Assembly (NCBI GenBank): GCA_022793675.1
Contig: JAAWDH010000048.1
Span: 1 to 64,000 of the forward strand
Length of the DNA: 64,000 bases
Direction: 5' to 3'
From: Oscillospiraceae bacterium
GTDB taxonomy: Bacteria; Bacillota; Clostridia; Oscillospirales; Ruminococcaceae
Shown: piece after piece, positions 8,271-16,081 of the stretch
How the letters are laid out: each line of letters opens with the position of its first letter
How positions within the stretch are numbered: position 1 is the stretch's first letter
Program-made: the position numbers and the translations under genes
Notes under the pieces: model-generated
Database searches by the model: none
Seen by the model: only the letters and a program-made list of their open reading frames with translations
Told to the model about the DNA's origin: nothing

Positions 8271-8340
8271 CGGCGCAGCCGGGTTTCCGGCGTGTCATAA
8301 AAGTCTTTGCCGAAGCTTTCTCCAGAAAGCCAGACCGTAT
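8271..8340 (-). repeat. Degenerate copy (D) of the hairpin intergenic repeat
   Basis: On the minus strand this matches the flanks of the repeat seen at 54042-54149: a TAAAAGTCTTTG block, AGCTTTCTCCAGAAAGC, an ACCGTAT end, and a CGGCGCAG block further on. The central palindrome and about 16 bases of the spacer are missing, so it looks like an internally deleted copy. Identification rests on visual alignment. Confidence 0.5.
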
Positions 8341-8366
8341 TCTAAAAAGGGAGTTGCAGCAAGAAA

Positions 8367-9554
8367 ATGATATATAGTTTTGCAGATCGGATTAACAATT
8401 TAAAGCCATCAGCGATCCGGGAAATCCTCAAAAATAACGACCCGAACGTCATCCCGCTGGCGGCAGGGAACCCCGCAGTGGAATCCTTCCCGATTGCCGA
8501 GATGCGGGAGATTGCTTGCCGGATCTTCGATGAAGAAGCCGGCGTTGCCTTCCAATATGGCATTACCGAAGGGTACCCCAAACTGCGGGAGCTGCTGAAA
8601 AAGCGGCTGCGGGAGAAGTTTTCAATGGGTACGGAAAACGACGACCTGATGGTTGTCAGCGGCGGCCAGCAGGCCATCGACTTGGCGACCAAGGTCTTCT
8701 GCAACGAAGGCGACGTGATGGTCAGCGAAAGTCCGGCCTTTATCGGCGCGCTGAATACCTTCCGCTCCTACGGCGTCAGGCTGAAGGGGGTGGAAGTGCT
8801 GGACGACGGCATGGATTTGGCGGCGCTGGAGAAGACGCTCTGCGAAAACGACGTCAAGATGCTGTATACCATCCCATCTTTCCAGAACCCGCTGGGGACT
8901 TGTACTTCGCTTGAAAAAAGGAAAGCCATCTACAGCCTGTGCGCGCGCCATCAGGTGATGATCCTGGAAGATAACCCCTACGGCGAGCTGCGCTTTGACG
9001 GCGAAGATATCCCGACGTTGAAGTCGATGGACACGGAAGGCATCGTCGTTTATTGCGGCAGCATGAGCAAAGTCATGAGCGCTGGTATCCGCATCGGGTT
9101 TGTGTTGGCTCCAGCGCCTGTCATCGCCAAGATGACCGTCGGTAAACAAGCCAGCGATGTTCACACCAACCAGTTTTTCCAGATGCTGATTGCACATTAT
9201 ATGGAAGAATACGATTTCGATGGCCATATCGAAGCCATCCGCCAGCTTTATAAACACAAAAGCGGCTTGATGCTCGGAGCTATCCGCGAAACCTTCCCTA
9301 AAGAGGTGCGTTATACCGTGCCGCAGGGCGGACTGTTTCTTTGGTGTACGCTGCCTGACGGCGCGGATATGCTGGGTTTTGTCCAGTATGCCAAGCAGAA
9401 AGGCGTGTCCGTTGTACCAGGCATCGCTTTCAACGTCGAAGAGGGGACGCCCAGCCAATGCTTCCGCCTGAATTATTCGACTCCCAGCGACGACAAAGTC
9501 GTAGAAGGCACGCGCAAATTGGGCGCGGCCCTGCATGAATTTTTAGCCAAGTAA
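8367..9554 (+). CDS. PLP-dependent class I/II aminotransferase
   Basis: Predicted 395 aa fold-type I aminotransferase of the 2-aminoadipate/MocR-related group (LysN-like). Visible features are AAGNPAVESFP near the N-terminus, YGITEGYPKLRELL, SGGQQAIDL, the cofactor-contacting ILEDNPYGELRFDGE (Asp and Tyr), and the Schiff-base lysine in GSMSKVMSAGIRIGFV. It transfers amino groups between amino acids and 2-oxo acids; the exact substrate (branched, aromatic or aminoadipate) is not decidable here. The ATG follows AAAGGGAGTTGCAGCAAGAAA at a somewhat long spacing. It appears monocistronic, with the repeat remnant upstream and a YjfB-like gene downstream. Confidence 0.92.
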   Translation: MIYSFADRINNLKPSAIREILKNNDPNVIPLAAGNPAVESFPIAEMREIACRIFDEEAGVAFQYGITEGYPKLRELLKKRLREKFSMGTENDDLMVVSGGQQAIDLATKVFCNEGDVMVSESPAFIGALNTFRSYGVRLKGVEVLDDGMDLAALEKTLCENDVKMLYTIPSFQNPLGTCTSLEKRKAIYSLCARHQVMILEDNPYGELRFDGEDIPTLKSMDTEGIVVYCGSMSKVMSAGIRIGFVLAPAPVIAKMTVGKQASDVHTNQFFQMLIAHYMEEYDFDGHIEAIRQLYKHKSGLMLGAIRETFPKEVRYTVPQGGLFLWCTLPDGADMLGFVQYAKQKGVSVVPGIAFNVEEGTPSQCFRLNYSTPSDDKVVEGTRKLGAALHEFLAK

Positions 9555-9660
9555 CGGGAGCCTGTATAGCCCTGTTGTTTGGATAGAGCCGCTGGCTGTG
9601 CAGCGGCCGGTTTCCCTTTAGCGTGACGCCGGCACAGACGGCAGAAATGGAGGTACTTTT

Positions 9661-9873
9661 ATGGATGTTACTGCAATCGCAGCTGCCAGCATCACTATGC
9701 ACGCTGGCCAGATGATGGAAGCCGTCAGTGTTACCATGGCTAAAAAGGCCATGGAGACCCAGGAGGCCATCGCCGCCCAGACAATCCAGAGCATTCAAGC
9801 GGCCAACCCCGCCCCCGCGGCGGCCCAGGCAGCCCGTCCGTCCTTTGGACATATTCTGGACATCACCGTCTAA
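9661..9873 (+). CDS. YjfB-like putative motility protein
   Basis: Predicted 70 aa. The start MDVTAIAAASITMHAGQMM, the helical middle with AVSVTMAKKAMETQE, and the small size match the YjfB family of small proteins that is often listed with motility genes, though its biochemical role is not established. There is no signal peptide or membrane segment. A GGAGG site precedes the ATG by 7 bases, and a strong terminator follows at 9901. No flagellar genes occur in the window, so motility cannot be inferred from this gene alone. Confidence 0.75.
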   Translation: MDVTAIAAASITMHAGQMMEAVSVTMAKKAMETQEAIAAQTIQSIQAANPAPAAAQAARPSFGHILDITV

Positions 9874-9900
9874 ACGGTTGCCGGTTCTGAAAAGAACCGG

Positions 9901-9932
9901 AAGGGGGCAGTGTTTTTGCTGCCCCCTTTTCT
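9901..9932 (+). terminator. Intrinsic terminator after the YjfB-like gene
   Basis: A perfect 10-bp GC-rich stem (9901-9910 with 9919-9928) with an 8-base loop runs into TTTTCTCTT. Confidence 0.85.
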
Positions 9933-10003
9933 CTTGATTTTACCAGCACTGCCGCCTGTAAAGGCTGACGGTGCTGCTCGCCAATAAAAAGGAGGAATAT
10001 TTT

Positions 10004-10630
10004 ATGGGAGAAAATGAAGCTAAAAAGAACATCAAAATTCCCAGGATTTTGATAATTGCAGGAATATCGGCCGTTATTATAGGAATAGCTTGCGTTGCGA
10101 TTTTTTTAAAATTTAGGAATTCGGAATCGCCAAAGCCTAACCCCTCAATTACAACGATAGCAAGGCTGGAAAAGATTGTCGAGACCAGCGAGCTTTCAAC
10201 GTTTACCGCAGTCTATAACGGCGTCGCCAAAGTGCCAAGTCCGGAAAATCCCGACCAGGTTGATTATTACGTTTCCTATGAAGCGATGGTTTATGCTGGG
10301 CTGGATTTTTCAAAAATTGATTTCGAACTTGACGATGAGCAGGGCACGCTGCAAGTTAAGCTGCCGCCAATACATATCGGAAAAGCCAACGTGGATATCA
10401 CCACGATGGACTTTATCTTTATCAACGAAAAGCGCAACGCTTTTGCTGTCTCCGAAGAGGCTTACAAAGCCTGCGAGGCTGATGTAAAAGAGGAAAGCGA
10501 AGCAACTGAAGAGATTTTCAAGCTGGCCAGGCAGAACGCCGAAAATGTTATCAAGGCGCTGATAAACCCCTTTGTTGAGCAGCCTGATGTGGGGCTGGAG
10601 CTGAAGATTGTGTGGGAGGGGAAACTGTGA
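10004..10630 (+). CDS. DUF4230-type membrane-anchored protein 1
   Basis: Predicted 208 aa. One N-terminal transmembrane helix (about residues 14-34) precedes an extracytoplasmic domain. The pattern of a 'leucine-E-K-I-V-E-T-S-E-L' start, YEAMVYAGLDFSKIDFE, a strand-rich LQVKLPPIHIG, and a late helix with KLARQNAENVI matches DUF4230, a family of unknown function. The start MGENEAKK at 10004 is chosen because AAAGGAGG lies 9 bases upstream; the longer frame from 9971 lacks a site. Base composition is visibly more AT-rich than its neighbours. Its stop overlaps the next start (TGATG), so the two DUF4230 genes are coupled. Confidence 0.75.
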   Translation: MGENEAKKNIKIPRILIIAGISAVIIGIACVAIFLKFRNSESPKPNPSITTIARLEKIVETSELSTFTAVYNGVAKVPSPENPDQVDYYVSYEAMVYAGLDFSKIDFELDDEQGTLQVKLPPIHIGKANVDITTMDFIFINEKRNAFAVSEEAYKACEADVKEESEATEEIFKLARQNAENVIKALINPFVEQPDVGLELKIVWEGKL

Positions 10631-11298
10631 TGAAAAAATTAATTGCAGGGATTACAGCGGCGGTTCTGATGTTGGGGCTTTTTGGAAGCTGCGGTAAGGC
10701 CGAAGGGACTGCCGCTTCGGCGGAAACCGATGTCGAGCCGCAGCTTTCCCAGATGCGTTCCATTTGCGAACTGGCGGTAATGGAGTGCTACTACCACAAT
10801 GTCGCAAAATACAAAGAGAAAGATGCGGAGGGGGTTTGGCTCTGGAAAAAGGACAAGCACTTCTGGGTGGAATACAGCGGCGTGGTTGAGCTTGGGGTCG
10901 ACGCCTCGCAGGTGACGATGGTGCTTGACGGCGACAAGGTTACTGTGACTCTGCCGGAGGTGAAGGTGCTGGGATGTGTTGTGGACAGCAGCTCTCTCAC
11001 TAAAGATTCTTTCATTATCTCTCAGAATTCCGCCGCCATTACCGCCGAGGATGAACAAGCGGCTTTCAAGGAAGCACAGAGCCGGATGGAGGAATCCGCT
11101 GCCAACGACCACACCCTTCTGGCCAATGCCGAGGAACGCACCAAGATGCTGCTTACCAAATATGTGGAGACCATCGGGGAGGCTGTTGGCAAGCAATATG
11201 TCATTTCCTTTAAAAGGATAAACGCAGATTCCAGTGGTACGTCTTCCTCAAGCGCTACAGAATCCAGCGGCGCTTCCAACGAAGCATCTGATGAATAA
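10630..11298 (+). CDS. DUF4230-type putative lipoprotein 2
   Basis: Predicted 222 aa. The N-terminus MKKLIAGITAAVLMLGLFGSCGKAEG is a signal peptide with a near-lipobox (LFGSC), suggesting a lipid-anchored surface protein. The body repeats the plan of the preceding gene: an early helix with SICELAVMECYYHNVAKYK, a YSGVVELGVDASQV motif, VTVTLPEVKVLG, then a helix with ANAEERTKMLLTKYV. This supports a DUF4230 paralogue of unknown function. The C-terminus is Ser-rich. It starts inside the stop codon of the upstream paralogue. A pair made of one membrane-anchored and one lipoprotein member suggests they act together. Confidence 0.75.
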   Translation: MKKLIAGITAAVLMLGLFGSCGKAEGTAASAETDVEPQLSQMRSICELAVMECYYHNVAKYKEKDAEGVWLWKKDKHFWVEYSGVVELGVDASQVTMVLDGDKVTVTLPEVKVLGCVVDSSSLTKDSFIISQNSAAITAEDEQAAFKEAQSRMEESAANDHTLLANAEERTKMLLTKYVETIGEAVGKQYVISFKRINADSSGTSSSSATESSGASNEASDE

Positions 11299-11345
11299 AA
11301 AGGCCAGGGAAAGTATGGGGCAGCCTATGAAAGGAGTGGCTTTAT

Positions 11346-12287
11346 ATGGAACAGGTATTGGTGCTGGGCGGCAGCTATTTTATCGGCCGCAGGATTGTCG
11401 AAGCCTTGCTGGAAGCAGGGTATGGGGTGACGACCTTAAACCGCGGGAGCAGGCCGGCGGTACCCGGAGTGTCGGAGATTCATTGCAACCGCGAGGATGC
11501 CGAAGCGATGAAGGCCGCGCTTGCTGGGCGGCAGTTTGACGCGGCGGTAGACGTGAGCGGTTTAAACGCCCGCCATGCGGAAATCCTTTGTGAGGCGCTG
11601 CCAGTGGAGCGCCTGCGCAAGCTTGTCTTTATCAGCTCCAGCGCAGTCTATCCAGCTGCGGAAGCCCGGCCGCCCTTTTCTGAGGAAGGCCTTACTGGCC
11701 CGAACCCCTACTGGGGAAATTACGGCCTGAATAAAATCGAAGCCGAAAAGGTTTACGCCGCCCAAATGCCAGGGCAGAAAATCTTTTTCCGCCCGCCTTA
11801 TCTCTATGGCCCCCGCAACTATGCCCAGCGGGAAAGCTTTGTCTTTGCCCATCTGCTGGATGGGCGGCCGCTGATCCTGCCGGCCAGCAATCCCCAGCTG
11901 CAATTTCTGCATACCGACGACCAGGCAGCCGCAGTATTGGCGGCGCTGCGGCAGGACACCGGGCCGCTTTCGGTGTTCAACACTGGCAATGCCCAGGCTG
12001 TCACGGCGTCGGAATGGGTGGCGGCCTGTGCCGAGGCTGCCGGCATCCCTGCAAAGACGGTTTTTTATGACAGTTTGGCGGCCGGCCGGGACGCCCGGGA
12101 TTTTTTCCCGTTCCCGGAATATGACAATGTGCTGGATGTGCGCAAAATTGCTGCGCTTTGCCCAGCGAAGGTGGATTTTATCGAAGGGCTAAAGGAATCC
12201 TTTGCCTGGTTTATGGCTCGCCGCAGCGAAATCCAGTTCAAGGAACAGGTGGCCCAAAATGAACAGGAAATCCTGAAAACGATTTGA
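11346..12287 (+). CDS. NAD-dependent epimerase/dehydratase family protein
   Basis: Predicted 313 aa extended short-chain dehydrogenase. The Rossmann motif is VLGGSYFIGRRIVEAL, slightly altered from GxxGxxG. The catalytic pair appears as NYGLNKIEAEK (Tyr and Lys), with Ser/Thr in FISSSAVY and the PPYLYGPRN motif typical of nucleotide-sugar or mRNA-binding-protein-like epimerases. HTDDQAAAVLAAL is the usual C-terminal subdomain contact. The substrate is unknown. The ATG follows AAAGGAGTGGCTTTAT. It is 16 bases from the next gene, so they probably share a transcript. Confidence 0.88.
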   Translation: MEQVLVLGGSYFIGRRIVEALLEAGYGVTTLNRGSRPAVPGVSEIHCNREDAEAMKAALAGRQFDAAVDVSGLNARHAEILCEALPVERLRKLVFISSSAVYPAAEARPPFSEEGLTGPNPYWGNYGLNKIEAEKVYAAQMPGQKIFFRPPYLYGPRNYAQRESFVFAHLLDGRPLILPASNPQLQFLHTDDQAAAVLAALRQDTGPLSVFNTGNAQAVTASEWVAACAEAAGIPAKTVFYDSLAAGRDARDFFPFPEYDNVLDVRKIAALCPAKVDFIEGLKESFAWFMARRSEIQFKEQVAQNEQEILKTI

Positions 12288-12303
12288 AAAGGTGTGAAGT
12301 TTT

Positions 12304-12996
12304 ATGCTGGAAATTATTTGCAGGGACGGCGTTTTCTTTGTCAAAGGCTCCTTCTCTTTGGGTTACGCCGGCACCCATGTCAACGAGGATTTTGACAGCG
12401 AAGGGATGGTTTCGATTGAGAGCAGCCTGGACGAAGTGCTGGAAGATTTCCGCAGGCCGCGGCCTTATTTCTGGGGCGAGCTGAAAGGGCGGCTTGCGCC
12501 CGGCGAGGAAGACGGCGGCGTGATTGCCCGGGAAATGGCAGCCTATTATTGTGAGAAGGAGGCGGCGCTGCAGCGGCACATCCGCCTTTTCAACGGCAAT
12601 CTGCTGCTGAAGCTGTTTGAAGACCTGTCGATGACGGGTTACCCCTATTGGGAAATCCCCGAGAGCATCAGCGAAGCTGCGAAAAACTGTACCGAAGAGG
12701 AGTTTGAAGCTGTCTACCAGAAGGCGGACGACGAGGTGTTCAAGCTGGGGCGGTCGCTGTACCAAACCCCCAACGACGGTTCCGTGGAAAAGCCTGACGT
12801 TGAGGCCATCCTGCGGAAGCTTTTTTGGACTTTCAATTTTGACGGGCTGATCGCTTCTATTGAGCCGGAAGGGGTTACGCTGGAAGGCGACAATATCAGT
12901 TTCCAGTGTTCCGACGGCTGGGGCGCGCAGCTGCTGGAATGCGCCTACGACCGTTTGGATGAGCGGTTCGCTTTTAGGGAGTGGCACAATCACTGA
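12304..12996 (+). CDS. Hypothetical acidic cytoplasmic protein
   Basis: Predicted 230 aa. I do not recognise a family. The protein has no signal peptide or membrane helix, is acidic, and is rich in aromatic residues. The N-terminal part (IICRDGVFFVKGSFSLGY) looks like beta strands and the centre (residues 85-160) like helices. The C-terminal part (FDGLIASIEPEGVTLEGDN, then a WGAQLLECAYDRLDERFA helix) resembles the strand-helix ends of several DUFs found beside immunity-like genes, but this is only an impression. The ATG follows AAAGGTGTGAAGTTTT. It lies between the epimerase and the Nudix-methyltransferase gene with 16-base gaps on each side. Confidence 0.75.
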   Translation: MLEIICRDGVFFVKGSFSLGYAGTHVNEDFDSEGMVSIESSLDEVLEDFRRPRPYFWGELKGRLAPGEEDGGVIAREMAAYYCEKEAALQRHIRLFNGNLLLKLFEDLSMTGYPYWEIPESISEAAKNCTEEEFEAVYQKADDEVFKLGRSLYQTPNDGSVEKPDVEAILRKLFWTFNFDGLIASIEPEGVTLEGDNISFQCSDGWGAQLLECAYDRLDERFAFREWHNH

Positions 12997-13012
12997 ACCA
13001 AAGGAGATAATC

Positions 13013-14293
13013 ATGGAATACATTGATCTTTATGACCGAAACGGGTTGCTTTTAGGCAAGCGTATCCCCAAACACGGGGAACGCAGCCCAGAAGAATATT
13101 ACCTGCACACCCACATCTTAATTTGCGACAAGGACAACCGCTACCTTTTGCAGCAGCGTTCCCTTTCTGCCCATTACCTGCCGGGGAAGTGGGACGTGAC
13201 CGGCGGCGGGGCGCAGGCCGGCGAATCAAGCCTTGAAGCCGCTATCCGCGAGGCGAAGGAAGAGCTGGGGCTTGACATTCCGGCGGCGGCAATGCAGCTG
13301 GCAGGACAGCGGGTAGACGAGGCGGCGGGCCGCTGCCTGTTAGACGTTTACTGCGTGAAATTTGATTTTTCCGTGGAAGGCTGCCGTCTCCGTAAAGAGG
13401 AGGTGGAGGCGGTCCGGCTGGTGGATTTTGCAGAATTTGTCGAAACTGTCTGTTATAATAAGGATGAAATCTACCGTGGGATTCTAAATCGGGCGGACAA
13501 GCTGCTGCGGGCGGCGGACGCCGACGAGCGTCCCACGGAAAAACTGCGCCGGGAGTTTGCCGAGATCAATGCCAAAACCATCGACGGCTGGGTCGCGGAA
13601 GGCTGGGAGTGGGGCAAGCCCATCCCTCACGAGGTTTACGCTGCCGCCCAGAAAGGGGAATGGGAGGTGCTGCTGACCCCGCTCAAGCCGGTGCCGAAGG
13701 AGTGGTTCTGTCCGATGGAAGGGACGGCAGTGCTGGGGCTGGCTTCCGGCGGCGGCCAGCAGATGCCCATTTTCGCGGCGCTTGGGGCCAAATGCACGGT
13801 GCTTGACTATTCCGATGCCCAGCTTGCCAGCGAGCGGATGGTGGCCAAGCGCGAGGGCTATGCCATTGATATTGTCAAGGCGGATATGACCAAAAGGCTG
13901 CCTTTTGACGACGAGAGCTTTGATCTGATTTTCCACCCAGTCTCCAACTGCTACATCGAAGATGTCCAGCACGTTTGGGACGAGTGCTTCCGAGTGCTGA
14001 AACCTGGCGGAATTTTGCTGGCGGGGCTGGACAATGGCTTAAACTTTGCCTTTGATGAAAGCTGTACCAGGCTTGCTCACCGTTTGCCCTTCAACCCCCT
14101 CAAAAACCCAGTGCTGTTCAAAGAACTGATGGAGGCTGGCGACGGCGTCCAGTTCTCCCATACGATAGAGGAACAGATCGGCGGGCAGATCAAAGCAGGG
14201 CTTACCCTGACCGATGTTTTCGGCGACACCGACGAAAGCTTTTTGAGCTATAACCTGCCGACCTTCTGGGCGACCCGCGCCGTCAAGAAATAA
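13013..14293 (+). CDS. Nudix hydrolase-SAM methyltransferase fusion
   Basis: Predicted 426 aa with two domains. Residues about 1-170 form a Nudix (IDI-like) hydrolase with an intact Nudix box around residues 63-88 (GAQAGE, then REAKEELGL). Residues about 190-426 form a class I methyltransferase: WVAEGWEWGKPI, the SAM loop VLGLASGGGQQMP, the acidic strand end LDYSD, and FHPVSNCYIEDV followed by VLKPGGILLAGLDNG. Each half matches a complete stand-alone family, and the linker (about 170-190) is continuous with no stop. The start at 13013 follows AAAGGAG by 6 bases; a longer frame overlapping the upstream gene is a shadow. The Nudix part should hydrolyse a nucleoside-diphosphate-type compound; the methyl acceptor is unknown. 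Confidence 0.88.
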   Translation: MEYIDLYDRNGLLLGKRIPKHGERSPEEYYLHTHILICDKDNRYLLQQRSLSAHYLPGKWDVTGGGAQAGESSLEAAIREAKEELGLDIPAAAMQLAGQRVDEAAGRCLLDVYCVKFDFSVEGCRLRKEEVEAVRLVDFAEFVETVCYNKDEIYRGILNRADKLLRAADADERPTEKLRREFAEINAKTIDGWVAEGWEWGKPIPHEVYAAAQKGEWEVLLTPLKPVPKEWFCPMEGTAVLGLASGGGQQMPIFAALGAKCTVLDYSDAQLASERMVAKREGYAIDIVKADMTKRLPFDDESFDLIFHPVSNCYIEDVQHVWDECFRVLKPGGILLAGLDNGLNFAFDESCTRLAHRLPFNPLKNPVLFKELMEAGDGVQFSHTIEEQIGGQIKAGLTLTDVFGDTDESFLSYNLPTFWATRAVKK

Positions 14294-14335
14294 TCCCTTG
14301 TTAGGCGTTTTTTTGACATATGAAAGGAGCTTTTT

Positions 14336-15559
14336 ATGAAAAAGGTTTGGAAACGGGCAGCTGCGTTTGCGGCTGCCGCAGCAGTCGCTGCGACGCTGGC
14401 GCTGCCGGCAAGCGCCGACTGGGAGGCCCAGGAAGACGGGGCCTGGAAGTACATCGAAAACGGCGAAGCTGTGGGAGAAGGATGGAAGGCTATCGGCGGG
14501 CAATGGTATAATTTTGACAGCAACGGTACCATGCGCACCGGTTGGTTTGAAGATAGCGGCCAGCGCTATTATCTGCGGGCCGACGGGGTAATGGCTCGGG
14601 GCTGGCAGCAGGTCGACGGGGCCTGGTACCGTTTCGGGGGCGATGGGACGCCGCAGGGCGGCTGGGCTGAGCTGGATGGCGGCCGTTATTTTACAGACGC
14701 CGCCGGGAAAATGCAGACTGGCGTCATCGAAGTTGACGGCGTCGTTTATCTGCTTGATGCAGAGGGAGTGCTTCAACAGGGAACGCCCGCTGAGCCTGCC
14801 GCCGCCTTTTTCCGCAGCGACGGCAGCCGCGATGATGCTGCTACTTTCCGTTGGGATGGCAGTGTCGTCACTGTTACTACTTTTGAGCATTATACCGTCC
14901 CGCGGATTGCTGCGGCGTTAGATGCGGCAGGGGTCTGCAGCGAGGCGGATTTCTTAGCTGCCGTTAACCGCGAACAGCCTTTTGCCTACAACGATGCTGT
15001 CCCGTCTGATGTCTGCTATCGCTATGAGGGCTATCTCTACCCCGACACATACGAGTTCTATCGCGGGGAGAGCGCCGACCGGGTCGTGGCCCTGATGCTG
15101 AAGAATTTTGAGCGTAAAGTCACCGTAGAACTGAAGGACGAGCTTTGGGCGGCAGGCTGGACGCTTCACGACGCCATGTCAATGGCTTCGATCATCCAGG
15201 CTGAAGCCAGCAAAAAAAGCGAGATGGAGGCAGTATCGGCTATTTTCCAGAACCGGCTGGACAACCCCGAGGAATATCCCAAGCTGCAATCCAACCCCAC
15301 CAGCAGCTATGCGAAAAAGGTGGTGCTGCCGGCGACGGGGAATGAAGCGCTGGCCGACCTTTATGACAGCTACAAAAGCCCCGGCCTGATTGCCGGGCCA
15401 ATCAACAATCCCGGCCTTCAGGCGATAAACGCGCTGCTCAACCCCAGCGCGGACGCCGCCGGCAGCTATTTCTTCTGCACCGATAAGGCCGGCAATTTCT
15501 ATTTTGCTTCCACCTATCAGCAGCATCTTGACAACTGCCGTAAGGCTGGATTGTCCTGA
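14336..15559 (+). CDS. Secreted MltG/YceG-like transglycosylase with cell-wall-binding repeats
   Basis: Predicted 407 aa. A signal peptide ending LPASA (about residue 27) is followed by five or six 20-residue choline-binding-type repeats (about 30-150: GWKAIGGQWYNFDSNGTMRT, then GWFEDSGQRYYLRADGVMAR and so on). The C-terminal half (about 165-400) is a YceG/MltG domain: EGYLYPDTYEFYRGES, MASIIQAEAS, AIFQNRL, the LQSNPT substrate-loop motif and SPGLIAGPINNPG. MltG cleaves nascent glycan strands near the membrane. The acidic residue of the ASIIxxE motif is present, with Gln at the first Glu position of the E. coli version. Canonical MltG has a membrane anchor and no wall repeats, so this form is presumably released and bound to the wall. 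The ATG follows AAAGGAG. It overlaps the next gene by one base. Confidence 0.88.
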   Translation: MKKVWKRAAAFAAAAAVAATLALPASADWEAQEDGAWKYIENGEAVGEGWKAIGGQWYNFDSNGTMRTGWFEDSGQRYYLRADGVMARGWQQVDGAWYRFGGDGTPQGGWAELDGGRYFTDAAGKMQTGVIEVDGVVYLLDAEGVLQQGTPAEPAAAFFRSDGSRDDAATFRWDGSVVTVTTFEHYTVPRIAAALDAAGVCSEADFLAAVNREQPFAYNDAVPSDVCYRYEGYLYPDTYEFYRGESADRVVALMLKNFERKVTVELKDELWAAGWTLHDAMSMASIIQAEASKKSEMEAVSAIFQNRLDNPEEYPKLQSNPTSSYAKKVVLPATGNEALADLYDSYKSPGLIAGPINNPGLQAINALLNPSADAAGSYFFCTDKAGNFYFASTYQQHLDNCRKAGLS

Positions 15560-15963
15560 TGACAGACAGGTCCCTTTCCCACGAGGGCGCTGCCGGTCTG
15601 CTGGCGGTTGCGTGCTGCGTGCTGTTTTTCCTGCCGCGGCTTGCTTTTGCAGCAGGCTGGCGGTTCTTCCCGCTGGGGTGGCTTGCGGCCTTTGCCGTTT
15701 GGGCAGAGGGATGGTGGGCGGCGCTGGTCTGTGCATCCCTTTCGGCGGCGTTCAGCATCCAGGCCCTTTCCGCCAGAGAGGGGGACAAGGCGCGCTGTAT
15801 TTTTGCACTGGCTGCCGCGCTGACGGTCTGTTTTTTGATTGTTGGTTCTGCTGTTTACCTATTCACCTCTTTATTTGGCCCCAGAGCATTAGAAAGATGT
15901 CTGGAATTCCTGCTCCAGCCGCTGCAGGAATGGGTGGTCGGTGCGTCGCCAGTTATTGGATAG
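15559..15963 (+). CDS. Small hydrophobic membrane protein, unknown
   Basis: Predicted 134 aa with about four transmembrane helices (roughly 14-34, 37-52, 55-72 and 84-106) and short loops. I recognise no family. Its ATG shares one base with the stop of the MltG-like gene (TGATG), so translation is coupled and a partnership with that cell-wall enzyme is possible. It is followed directly by a terminator. Confidence 0.65.
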   Translation: MTDRSLSHEGAAGLLAVACCVLFFLPRLAFAAGWRFFPLGWLAAFAVWAEGWWAALVCASLSAAFSIQALSAREGDKARCIFALAAALTVCFLIVGSAVYLFTSLFGPRALERCLEFLLQPLQEWVVGASPVIG

Positions 15964-15967
15964 CAAA

Positions 15968-16001
15968 AGCCCCTGCTTCGTAAAAAACAGGGGCTCTTTT
16001 T
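15968..16001. terminator. Intrinsic terminator
   Basis: An 8-bp stem (AGCCCCTG at 15968-15975 with CAGGGGCT at 15988-15995) is followed by CTTTTTT. It closes the Nudix-MltG region and could also serve the convergent phosphoribosyltransferase gene. Confidence 0.8.
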
Positions 16002-16081
16002 TGTTCAATTTTATTCAGCAGCGTTAAGAAGACGACCGATATGCACAGCCTTTCCAAGAGGCACACGGCAACCAAAGGAAA

